Positions 1 through 7,307 of a stretch of 64,000 nucleotides of DNA are shown piece after piece (the first letter of the stretch is position 1; each line of letters starts with the position of its first letter). This DNA is from CAVQCT01 sp964520865 (GTDB taxonomy: Bacteria; Zixibacteria; MSB-5A5; GN15; FEB-12): the NCBI GenBank assembly GCA_964520865.1, contig CAZFOY010000006.1, forward strand, positions 29,426 to 93,425. Direction: 5' to 3'. The notes under the pieces were generated by a model. It ran no database searches and was not told the DNA's origin. It saw nothing but the letters and a program-made list of their open reading frames with translations. Made by a program: the position numbers and the translations under genes.

Positions 1-696
1 CTCTTCCTTGGCGATGCCGGGGCGATATCCGTAGACGTAATAAAACGCGTTGCTCAGGGCCTTGTAATCGTACACCTGACCTCCGAAAAACCACGTGTTG
101 ACCTCAAAGCTCCGCCATTGCAGTTCCTTTTTGCTGACGAAATTGTCCAGTATGCTCAGTCCCGTGTATTTCGACGATGCGCTGTCTGAGTGGAGCAGGG
201 ACTCGCCTATTTTGATAACGATCGGGTTCCACCAGAAAATCACAAGAGCCGGAATGACGAGCAACATGGACAAGGCAACTCGCGCCTTGCACGCTTTGGC
301 GATGTCGGCCGGCAACCAGGAGCGCCAGCGGCCGAATATCGACAAGGTGGCGGCGAACAGGAAAAAAGGAGCAAGGCCGGGCAGTCCGATACCGACTGCC
401 AGAATGCCGAGCGCACAAATCCAGGAGATCGGAAGGAACCAGATGGAGTAGGCGACCGAGATGACGAGCGCGTAGGAGATCGACAGTATCGCCAACCTGT
501 TTCGTCCCGGCGTAAACGGCTTTGAGATCAGTAGGACGGCGGCCAGGAGAGAAGCCGATAATAAATAGAAGGCCACGATATGAATGTATGTTGGCAGTGG
601 ATCGAAAAAGAGATTTGCGCAGATTCGCGTAACCAATTCGAATGTCGGGGCGATAACTCCGAACACGATTGCGACATACTCGAGGATTTTCCGCAT
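1..696 (-). CDS. Multi-pass membrane protein, 3' end beyond window (partial)
   Basis: An open frame on the minus strand runs from an ATG at 696 to the left edge without a stop, giving 232 residues of an incomplete protein. A strong Shine-Dalgarno (AGGGAGGAAAT) sits just upstream of the ATG. The first ~160 residues are very hydrophobic and hold about five or six membrane segments (for instance around residues 5-22, 36-56, 64-100 and 138-158). A more polar stretch with an aromatic-rich patch (VNTWFFGGQVYDY) follows near the edge. I do not recognise a family, and the function is unknown. The longer overlapping minus-strand frame at 104-751 is Arg-rich and out of phase with this one, so I treat it as a shadow. 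Confidence 0.7.
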   Translation of the reverse strand, partial: MRKILEYVAIVFGVIAPTFELVTRICANLFFDPLPTYIHIVAFYLLSASLLAAVLLISKPFTPGRNRLAILSISYALVISVAYSIWFLPISWICALGILAVGIGLPGLAPFFLFAATLSIFGRWRSWLPADIAKACKARVALSMLLVIPALVIFWWNPIVIKIGESLLHSDSASSKYTGLSILDNFVSKKELQWRSFEVNTWFFGGQVYDYKALSNAFYYVYGYRPGIAKEE

Positions 697-1332
697 ATTT
701 CCTCCCTTGCTCAGCGTTGTATCTCCTGCAGGCGGGGTTCGAGAGTATCAAGACTCTCCCGAGACGTCTTCGAACTCAACGCTGATACTGAATATGATTT
801 GTTAGCCTAATTGTCTGTTTTCTACCTTACTACCTTCGGCGCTCTTTCTCGCCTCAAGGGGGCCAAAGAGCACTCGAAAGTCCTTGTTAGATATAAGTCG
901 GCCGAGAATCGATCCGTCTCTAATTATTGATTCCGGTTCAGTCATACCTTTGCCGACTCCTTATATTCTCGATATCAAAGTACTTTGAACTTCAAAGTAT
1001 GATAGTACACTTTTTACGTGCAAGGCAAGCTGAAGTTTCCCCCGAAGAAGATAAAACTAACTTAGCCGTTGTATTTCATGGGCTTATGGAGTCGGTTGGC
1101 CGGTCTGTGGGGGGCGGCGGCATGGCCGTGACCCGGAATCTTCCGGGATTTCGCCCCGGCTCGGCAGGTCTTCAGTCAACCGCTTCGCTTGCCGACATTA
1201 ATAGCGTGCGGGGTTAACCGCTCAGAAAAAGGCAGGCGCGTGAATTCTAAACCAGAGCGTCCACACGAAGGGTGCTTGAGGATCATTTAGACAAATTGGG
1301 TTAAATCTAAACATCTGCTTGGGAGAGATGCA
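697..1332. other. 636-bp intergenic region with palindromes
   Basis: No convincing gene is seen. A 96-codon plus-strand frame (927-1217) has low-complexity Gly-rich content and no ribosome binding site. The stretch holds a weak hairpin (841-847 pairing with 865-871) and the overlapping palindromes at 976-999 listed separately. It lies between the divergently transcribed membrane gene and the porin, so promoters for both must be here, but I cannot place them. Confidence 0.6.
976..999. promoter_or_regulatory. Overlapping palindromes, candidate operator
   Basis: TACTTTGAA-C-TTCAAAGTA (981-999) is a perfect inverted repeat with 9-bp arms. It overlaps a second perfect palindrome, CAAAGTACTTTG (976-987). 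Such compact AT-rich dyads are typical binding sites for dimeric winged-helix regulators such as MarR or ArsR types. It lies about 330 bp upstream of the porin and about 280 bp upstream of the divergent membrane gene. The binding protein and target promoter are unknown. Confidence 0.45.
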
Positions 1333-2502
1333 ATGACGAGAAAAGGTCTGAAATTAGTGGTGGCAACGGCGTGCGCTATACTGCTTGCGGCCGGCGCCTG
1401 GGCGGCCGACCAGCCCAAATTCGATTTCAATTGGTACGGGTTCTTCAAGCTCGATGCTTCCTACGATCAGAACCTGACCAGCAACGGCGACTACGTCATG
1501 TGGGTCCTACCGGAAAACGGGAAGGCTGACGATCAACAGTTCAACATGACGCACAAGGAATCCCGATTCGGTTTCAAGGCAACCGGGGATGGGTACGACA
1601 AGGTGAAAGTCGGTGGACAGGTTGAGTTCGATATGTACGGATCATCGGGCGCCGAGAACAAGGCGGAACTTCTGGTCCGCCACGCCTATCTGACTGTCCA
1701 GAAGCAGGGTTTCCAGTTCCTGGCCGGTCAGACCTGGGATCTTATTTCCCCTCTTAATCCGTCGACACTTAACTACCCGGTGCTATGGGGCTGCGGCAAC
1801 ATCGGATATAGGCGGCCGCAGGTCCGCTTGACCTATTCCGCGGCAGTCGACAAACAGACCAACATCAATATTGCGACTGGCTTCTTTCGGACTATTGGGA
1901 GTGATCTCACCCCGACTCTTACTCTGGCAACCGAAGTGGCCGACGGTACCGACGATGGCACCGATGCGGGAGTTCCGTCAGGGCAGGGACTGCTGGAGAT
2001 CGATCATAAGTCCGCCACCGGCCTGTCGATTCGTACCGGCGTCAGTGGTCTCTACGGCCGGATGAAAGCGGAAGGGACGCTGGGATCTTACGAGACGTAT
2101 GCAAGCCATGCCGTTTCCGGTCACCTGATGATGTCCCTGCCGTCCGGTATCGGGATTTCCGGGGAAGCGTACACCGGCTCGAATCTGGCGACCTATTTCG
2201 GCGGGATAAATAATAACAACACGATCAACGGTACTGACAGCAAAGGAGCCTGGGGTTCATTCTGGGTTACTCCGGCGAAGGCGGTCAAGCTTTCTACCGG
2301 TTTCGGTATTGATGATCCGAACGACGCCGATCTGCTCGCAGGCAGCCGGTCGAAAAATACCTGTTACTACGGAAATATCCGGGTTACTCCGATACCGAAA
2401 TTCACGGTAGGCCTGGAAGTTTCTCAGTGGCAGACCGACTACAAGGGGGCTAACTCGGCCAAGGCAGTCCGGGTGCAATCCTCGTTTGTCCTCAACTTTT
2501 AG
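1333..2502 (+). CDS. Outer-membrane beta-barrel porin, DcaP-like
   Basis: The 389-residue product begins with a signal peptide (basic MTRKGLK, hydrophobic core, cleavage near GAWAAD). The mature part starts with the strand NWYGFFKLDASYD, and motifs such as ESRFGFKATG, VGGQVEFDMYG and LVRHAYLTV alternate polar and apolar residues. It ends in a C-terminal aromatic residue (SFVLNF), the usual beta-barrel assembly signal. Overall it resembles DcaP/porin-type trimeric channels that pass small anions or peptides, though the substrate cannot be read from sequence. The start has a ribosome site (GGGAGAG) 5 bases before the ATG. It is monocistronic, flanked by a long 5' region and a terminator. Confidence 0.8.
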   Translation: MTRKGLKLVVATACAILLAAGAWAADQPKFDFNWYGFFKLDASYDQNLTSNGDYVMWVLPENGKADDQQFNMTHKESRFGFKATGDGYDKVKVGGQVEFDMYGSSGAENKAELLVRHAYLTVQKQGFQFLAGQTWDLISPLNPSTLNYPVLWGCGNIGYRRPQVRLTYSAAVDKQTNINIATGFFRTIGSDLTPTLTLATEVADGTDDGTDAGVPSGQGLLEIDHKSATGLSIRTGVSGLYGRMKAEGTLGSYETYASHAVSGHLMMSLPSGIGISGEAYTGSNLATYFGGINNNNTINGTDSKGAWGSFWVTPAKAVKLSTGFGIDDPNDADLLAGSRSKNTCYYGNIRVTPIPKFTVGLEVSQWQTDYKGANSAKAVRVQSSFVLNF

Positions 2503-2565
2503 GACGAGAGAAGCACGCAGCCGCCACGCAGGGCGGCCTCCGATCTCAAAAGGTGGTAAGGAACG

Positions 2566-2596
2566 GCCCTTCTCAAGAAATGAGAGGGGCTTTTTC
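2566..2596 (+). terminator. Rho-independent terminator after the porin
   Basis: GCCCTTCTC (2566-2574) pairs with GAGAGGGGC (2582-2590) through one G-U pair, with a 7-base loop and then TTTTTC. It lies 60 bp after the porin stop. A smaller GC hairpin (CCGCC/GGCGG, 2521-2536) precedes it. Confidence 0.75.
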
Positions 2597-2720
2597 TTCA
2601 GCACAGATTAACTGATTTTGAGCGGAAATGCCCAAGTTTATCTATGATCTGCCGACAAATCTTTAAGGGATATCCGGCGAGTCGGGCGGCCGGGTGAGAC
2701 TCACGCAAGCGGAAGCAACT

Positions 2721-3122
2721 ATGACAGAGACAAGCAAGCGTAACTCTATTCTTATAGTGGACGACGACAGTTCTATTCTGAAAGCGCTCAAACGAGCGCT
2801 TCGGGATGAAGACTACGAAGTTTTCACGGCCAGCGAGTGGCATGAAACGGTAGAATTGCTCGCGAAACACACTTTCTCGGTCGTCATATCGGATTTCCTG
2901 ATGCCGGGAGTCTGTGGCGATGATCTCTTGAGCATGGTGCAGTCCAAGAGTCCCCGGACCATTCGCGTTATGCTCTCCGGCAACGCTTCGACCAAGTCGG
3001 TACCGGCGACAATTGCCGACGGTATCCTTCATTGCCAAATTTTCATCTCGAAACCGTGGGACGACGATGAACTTCGGAAGACGATTCGGGAGTGCATCGC
3101 GGAGTACGAAGCGGCCGTGTAG
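2721..3122 (+). CDS. Stand-alone response-regulator receiver domain
   Basis: A CheY-like receiver with nothing attached. From the ATG at 2721 it is 133 residues. The acidic pocket is in LIVDDDSS, the phosphoacceptor Asp is in VISDFLMPG (residue 58), the conserved Ser/Thr is in MLSGNAS and the switch Lys is in ISKPWDDDEL. A GTG nine codons upstream (2694) is possible but has no better ribosome site. The sequence is closest to receivers normally joined to HD-GYP or other output domains, yet the frame stops right after the receiver's last helix. No kinase is adjacent, so the partner is unknown. It probably works by protein-protein contact after phosphorylation. Confidence 0.85.
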   Translation: MTETSKRNSILIVDDDSSILKALKRALRDEDYEVFTASEWHETVELLAKHTFSVVISDFLMPGVCGDDLLSMVQSKSPRTIRVMLSGNASTKSVPATIADGILHCQIFISKPWDDDELRKTIRECIAEYEAAV

Positions 3123-3198
3123 CTACAAGTCGAATCTATAGCGGTTCGACGTCGTAAGCAGAGCCATCGGCTTCGTCCCAATCGACAGAAACCTTTGC

Positions 3199-4446
3199 TC
3201 ACTTTCCAACTAAATTGATATAGACCAGGGTGCCGAAGCTCAATTTCTGCAGGTAAACGGGAGAGCCGGTGCAAATCCATTTGTCTCCGTACCAGAAGAC
3301 ACAGGTAGCTCCCAGGGGGAAGAAGGAAATAGCCAGTGGACTCTCGTCGTCGTTCTCAAGCTCGTAGGATAGACTGAACATCCCCTCACCGCCGAACAGA
3401 AGCGCCTCCGTCAGCGTCTTTCGCCGCAGCTCGAGAGGAAATGCGAGCGAACTGTCGGGCAAACGCACGATCACCGGAAAGCTGTCCCGCAGGGTGGAAT
3501 CGAACAGCTCGCTGTGCGTTTGTACCAGGAGCGAGATATTGATTGTAGCAAGTCCTTGCTCGCACAAGGTCACCGGTCTGCCGATCAGCTGCATAGCGGC
3601 GCCCGCCACCCAGAAAGAGTCGTTTGCGAAGCATGCGTAGACTTTTCGAAGAGAGTCCATCGGAGAGCCTTGGAGGTGCAGGCTGTCGATCCGCGCTTTT
3701 ATATCCGGGTTGGGATGATTCAGAAGGTAACGAAAGTATCTCGACGTTTTGCATATGGGATTGCCGGGACAGGTGTCCGGATAGGTGTCCACGATGTTCT
3801 GGAATTTAGACTTTAGTGAGAGGACGACGCCGGTTTTCAGATCCAGCCGAAGGTAATCCTCGTAGACCAGCAAATTGGAGAACGGGCCTACTTCGTCATT
3901 GTTGGACTCCATACGGATCTCCAGTTGATCGGATTCCTGCAGAATCTGCTGATCGTACTTCCACCAAACGCCGAAAGCGCACCTGTCGAATTTGGCGACT
4001 CTTTCTGCCGGCATCATGTCCGTCAGCGAGAGATTCCGAATCATCCATCCGTGTCTGTCGAAGATCACCACGGCATTGTCGCCCCGCCCGGTGTTCTGCC
4101 ATTCGTCGAGCATCACGACATATTTCCCCTGATTTTCAAGAAGAGTAGTCACCGGAGCTTTTTCGTACGGAAGCTCAGCCATCCAAAGGGGACGGTAGAT
4201 GGAGTCCGTTCCCCGGGTGCAGAATATGCCGTAGGCCGAATAGTGCTGTTCGAGGTTTTGAGGTCGTTCGAATCTGAAGCCGGGCGGAAAATATTCCGTG
4301 TTAAGCGTGTCGCCGCCGGGAATTACTATCATGCTGTAGAAGCTGTCTGCGGAGAAATGAACGCTGACAGTAGGAGAGGTAAGGGAACCGGTAACGTGCA
4401 CCCAGACAAGGGCAAGCACAGTAAATGACTTGACAAGAGCAAACAT
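3199..4446 (-). CDS. Secreted protein of unknown function
   Basis: The 415-residue product has an N-terminal hydrophobic segment that looks like a signal peptide, and a strong ribosome site (GGAGGAAGGAGG) about 8 bases before the ATG. The middle contains a beta-rich stretch with a DEW..GRGDNAVVIFDRHG-like motif, as seen in uncharacterised secreted proteins. Cysteines at PDTCPGNPIC and further on could form disulphides. No lipobox or type IX tail is visible. It is convergent with the receiver-domain gene, with a short 76-bp gap and no clear terminator. I do not recognise a family and assign no function. Confidence 0.65.
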   Translation of the reverse strand: MFALVKSFTVLALVWVHVTGSLTSPTVSVHFSADSFYSMIVIPGGDTLNTEYFPPGFRFERPQNLEQHYSAYGIFCTRGTDSIYRPLWMAELPYEKAPVTTLLENQGKYVVMLDEWQNTGRGDNAVVIFDRHGWMIRNLSLTDMMPAERVAKFDRCAFGVWWKYDQQILQESDQLEIRMESNNDEVGPFSNLLVYEDYLRLDLKTGVVLSLKSKFQNIVDTYPDTCPGNPICKTSRYFRYLLNHPNPDIKARIDSLHLQGSPMDSLRKVYACFANDSFWVAGAAMQLIGRPVTLCEQGLATINISLLVQTHSELFDSTLRDSFPVIVRLPDSSLAFPLELRRKTLTEALLFGGEGMFSLSYELENDDESPLAISFFPLGATCVFWYGDKWICTGSPVYLQKLSFGTLVYINLVGK

Positions 4447-4650
4447 TGACGACCCTCCTTCCTCCGGTGAAGGATATTGGGCGGCGAATGGGGAGGTGTA
4501 CGGAGCAGTCTATCAGAGGGACGGGCGGGCGCTCAGTTCGTGCACTGTAATCGGGTTGAGGAATATGTAGTTGATGTATCAAGCGGCACGAGGTTACGGT
4601 GTAGGGTCTCTCAACGATACATCGGTCCTATCGAGTCCGTTGAAAAGTAG

Positions 4651-5760
4651 CTACCTTACGTGTCGCCACCAAGAGTCAGTTGGAGTCTCACGACCAACAT
4701 CAACTACCTCCCCAAGCCGTGGAGTTATTATTCTGACGCCCTGGTCCCGAGCCGAGATCTCCAGCCGCCGGATCGGCTCGTCCCAGGAATGAAAGGCGAC
4801 ATCGAAAGTCCCCCAGTGTATCGGGAGCAGCAATTTCCCTCTCAGTGCCTTCTCAGCATCGACCGCCTGCTCAGGAGTCAGATGAATATCCGGCCAGTCT
4901 TTACTGTATCCGCCGATAGGCAAAAGGGTGATATCGAACGGACCGTACTTCTCACCGACATCATAGAATGACCTGGTTGGCCCGGTGTCTCCGGCGTAAT
5001 AGAGTCGATGATGCGATCCAAGAACGGTCCATGAACACCAGAGGGTCATGTTGGCTCGTAAGAAAGTGCGACCGGAGGAATGCCTTGCCGGGGTGCACAC
5101 CAACGCAACATCGCCGATACGGACATGCTCCCACCAGTCGAGGTCGACAATCAAACTGTCCGGTACATGCCACGATCTCAGCTCAGCACCTATTCCAAGT
5201 GGAACGAGATACATTACGCCTTTCTTTCCCAGGTATTCGGCCGTACTTCGCTCGAGATGATCGTAGTGATCGTGCGAAATGAGGACAGCGTCGATATGAG
5301 GAAGGTTCTCCCGTGAAAGCGGAGCAGGCTGAAATCGATCAGTATGGCCGACTCGAAGGGAAACGGTTTCATCGAACACCGGATCCACAAGCAGAGTGAC
5401 GCCATCGATTCTGATGAGCGCACTTGAATGCCCCAGCCAGCAGACCTCGAGACTGGAATCGGATTGAAACGCTGAAAGGTCTGCCGATACGGAAGGCAAC
5501 GGTTGCGAAGGGCGGCGCTGCTCACTGCCGAACAGATACTCTCTGACGACGTCCCACGTACTTCCTTCTCGCAACTCATGGGTTTTCTCGGTATTGACGA
5601 ACTCATCGCCGTTGTATTCCGGGGACTGCTTGATCCTATCCAGGAGCGTTCCGTCCGGAAGCGCCCCGACATCGCCAGAGCCTACTCTCAGGACAATTGC
5701 AGCCGTGCCGATGAGTGCCACCACGATCAGCAGTCCTGTCCATTTGATTACACTTGCCAT
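4651..5760 (-). CDS. NAPE-PLD/UlaG-type metallo-beta-lactamase-fold hydrolase, membrane-anchored
   Basis: From the ATG at 5760 the protein has 369 residues: a short basic start, one hydrophobic helix (about 6-26) that is an anchor or signal, then an MBL-fold domain. Metal ligands are all visible: HDHYDH at 163-168, H227 in ARHSSGR, D258 in AGDTG and H315 in PIHWGTF, with GHSS near 110-113. This set matches the NAPE-phospholipase D/UlaG branch, zinc enzymes that cleave phosphodiester or related bonds. A 19-codon upstream extension (to 5817) adds no recognisable sequence and I reject it. The substrate is unknown; a role at the periplasmic face of the inner membrane is inferred. It is divergent from the sigma-factor locus. 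Confidence 0.8.
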   Translation of the reverse strand: MASVIKWTGLLIVVALIGTAAIVLRVGSGDVGALPDGTLLDRIKQSPEYNGDEFVNTEKTHELREGSTWDVVREYLFGSEQRRPSQPLPSVSADLSAFQSDSSLEVCWLGHSSALIRIDGVTLLVDPVFDETVSLRVGHTDRFQPAPLSRENLPHIDAVLISHDHYDHLERSTAEYLGKKGVMYLVPLGIGAELRSWHVPDSLIVDLDWWEHVRIGDVALVCTPARHSSGRTFLRANMTLWCSWTVLGSHHRLYYAGDTGPTRSFYDVGEKYGPFDITLLPIGGYSKDWPDIHLTPEQAVDAEKALRGKLLLPIHWGTFDVAFHSWDEPIRRLEISARDQGVRIITPRLGEVVDVGRETPTDSWWRHVR

Positions 5761-6070
5761 TCTGTAGCTCTTTGCATGCACAATACAGAAGATAAAATGC
5801 CTGAGGGGGCGATGCAATTAACAAAGCATATGACTGCCCCCTGTTTCCTTGGTTGAGCCAACTACCCAATAGTAAGTGTCTGCCACCCGTTCAAAAGTAC
5901 ATGCAGTATTAGAAAAAAAGAAGCACGGACCCATTTTTCGATTCTTGCGTTGCAAGATTCCGCTACTGACAGTATGATATAGATGAAGGCTTCCTCGTCG
6001 ACGTTGCAGAGCAGGAGGAGGGAGTACCAATTTTACAGAACGATCTTAGACGCAAGGTTATAGTAGTTTC
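5761..6070. other. Divergent intergenic region upstream of the sigma gene
   Basis: This 310-bp stretch separates the MBL hydrolase from the ECF sigma gene. It holds the inverted repeat at 5939-5960 and a purine-rich GGAGGAGGG (about 6012-6022) that resembles a ribosome site but is followed by no start codon in a usable frame. An autoregulated ECF promoter would be expected here, but I cannot identify one with confidence. Confidence 0.5.
5939..5960. promoter_or_regulatory. Imperfect inverted repeat upstream of the ECF sigma gene
   Basis: GATTCTTGC-GTT-GCAAGATTC has perfect 6-bp inner arms (TCTTGC/GCAAGA) and 8 of 9 pairs overall. It is about 110 bp upstream of the sigma start and about 180 bp upstream of the divergent MBL gene. 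It could be an operator or part of a promoter; no known regulator is assigned. Confidence 0.35.
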
Positions 6071-6616
6071 GTGGAAGTCAGCCTCGAGAATCTCTGGCGT
6101 CGTGTCAAAGCAGGCGACAGCCGGGCATGGGAAGAACTGGTCGTGAAATTCACTCCGTTGATTCTGGCGGTCTCCCGCCGAAACGGGTTGAATCAGATCG
6201 ATGCTGAGGATTGCACTCAATATGTCTGGTATTCGCTGTATCGGTCTCGCCATGATGTAAACGATCCGAACCGCCTTCCCGCATGGCTTATTCGTGTGGC
6301 TGCTCGAAGGTCCGGTCAGATAATCAGACGCGGGATAAAGGAAGTTCAGAGGTTGACGCACATGGGGGAACCGGAGGCTCCCGGTCTGGCCGATGAGGAT
6401 CTGCTCCGATTCGAGCGGGCAGCTCAGGTCAAGCTGGCGCTTGAGCGGATCGATCCGCGGTGCCGGAAACTGCTTGAATCGCTGTTTTACAGCCCCGGTG
6501 AAATGACCTACGAAGAGATCGCCGATGAATTGAAAATCCCGGTGAACAGTATGGGCCCGACCCGGGCGCGCTGTCTGGAAAAATTGCGCAGACTGCTTGA
6601 GGAAATGGGGTATTGA
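6071..6616 (+). CDS. ECF-type RNA polymerase sigma factor
   Basis: The 181-residue protein has the two-domain ECF layout. Region 2 covers about residues 10-85 (DAEDCTQYVW at 44-53 is the core-binding/-10 helix), and region 4 covers about 117-178, with a helix-turn-helix around EIADELKIPVNSM that would read the -35 element. No region 3 or C-terminal extension is present. The start is GTG, with an in-frame TAG a few codons upstream; the ribosome site is weak. It is the first gene of the sigma/anti-sigma/TPR-CHAT/subtilisin locus and is separated from the next gene by 109 bp. Such sigma factors usually autoregulate and are held by an anti-sigma factor, for which the next gene is the obvious candidate. 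Confidence 0.9.
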   Translation: MEVSLENLWRRVKAGDSRAWEELVVKFTPLILAVSRRNGLNQIDAEDCTQYVWYSLYRSRHDVNDPNRLPAWLIRVAARRSGQIIRRGIKEVQRLTHMGEPEAPGLADEDLLRFERAAQVKLALERIDPRCRKLLESLFYSPGEMTYEEIADELKIPVNSMGPTRARCLEKLRRLLEEMGY

Positions 6617-6725
6617 GCATGTACTTAACCGCCGTGGTCGAACACTCTATAAGAAGAGCCGCTGGTTGCGGACCAAACGAATTGCACCGATCTGAATTTT
6701 GTTTGCAGAGCGGACAGGAGCAGAT

Positions 6726-7307
6726 ATGAAAGCTAAGAAAGACCGCCACCCGAGCCGGAGTGATATGCTCAAGGCAATTGCATCGGGCCGGATTCCATTT
6801 AAAAATCATCTGGTGACTTGTGCTGCCTGCTCCGAGCTGTTCGACTTTCTTCAGGATGTAGAGTACCAGAGAGCTATTGACAGCTCTTCGCCGTCCGAGC
6901 GGCTCATAACCCGTTGCGCACGTATCCCGCTGATCGAAGCAACCAAAAACCCCCGGTTCGTTCAGCAAGGCAGGCTGATTTCAGATTCATGGCGGGGTAT
7001 GCCGGCGTTGGCGTTGCGTGATGCTGCGTCGGGTTTGGAGCGCAGGATGCGGCTGGCAAGCGATTCAGTTGTTCTTGACCTGGTAGCAGAGAGACGTCCT
7101 TCCGGTTGGTGCTTCTTTGCCCGCGCGTACGACGGCAACAATGTCGCGTCTTCGAATTTCGTCCTTCAGGTCGGCCGGGAAAAACTTACGGCCGGGGCTC
7201 GTGAGATGTATGTATGGGAGTCGGTACATCCGCCCCGGAAGATCAACCTCCTGTCGTCGGAGACGAGGATAGAATTCGATAAGATTGACTGGAAAGCAGC
7301 GGAGTGA
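6726..7307 (+). CDS. Candidate soluble zinc-binding anti-sigma factor
   Basis: From the ATG at 6726, with AGGAG 6 bases upstream, this is a 193-residue protein. Residues 28-35 form H-x3-C-x2-C (HLVTCAAC), the signature of zinc anti-sigma (ZAS) domains that clamp ECF sigma factors, preceded by a helical MLKAIASG stretch. Unlike most anti-sigma factors it has no membrane segment. The remaining ~150 residues look beta-rich and unrelated to known sensor domains I can name. It overlaps the TPR-CHAT gene by 4 bp (GTGA), implying translational coupling and roughly fixed stoichiometry. Anti-sigma activity is inferred from the motif plus position. Alternatives are a redox-sensing zinc protein or a CHAT substrate or adaptor. 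Confidence 0.65.
   Translation: MKAKKDRHPSRSDMLKAIASGRIPFKNHLVTCAACSELFDFLQDVEYQRAIDSSSPSERLITRCARIPLIEATKNPRFVQQGRLISDSWRGMPALALRDAASGLERRMRLASDSVVLDLVAERRPSGWCFFARAYDGNNVASSNFVLQVGREKLTAGAREMYVWESVHPPRKINLLSSETRIEFDKIDWKAAE

Noticed and set aside
104..751. 215-codon minus-strand frame at the left edge
   Set aside because: Arg-rich shadow of the true membrane-protein frame 1-696, which has the ribosome site and hydrophobic helices.
927..1217. 96-codon plus-strand frame upstream of the porin
   Set aside because: No ribosome site, Gly/Arg-rich low-complexity content and no recognisable motif.
6012..6022. Purine-rich GGAGGAGGG as a ribosome site for an upstream start of the sigma gene
   Set aside because: No start codon follows in the sigma frame, and an in-frame TAG lies between it and the GTG at 6071.
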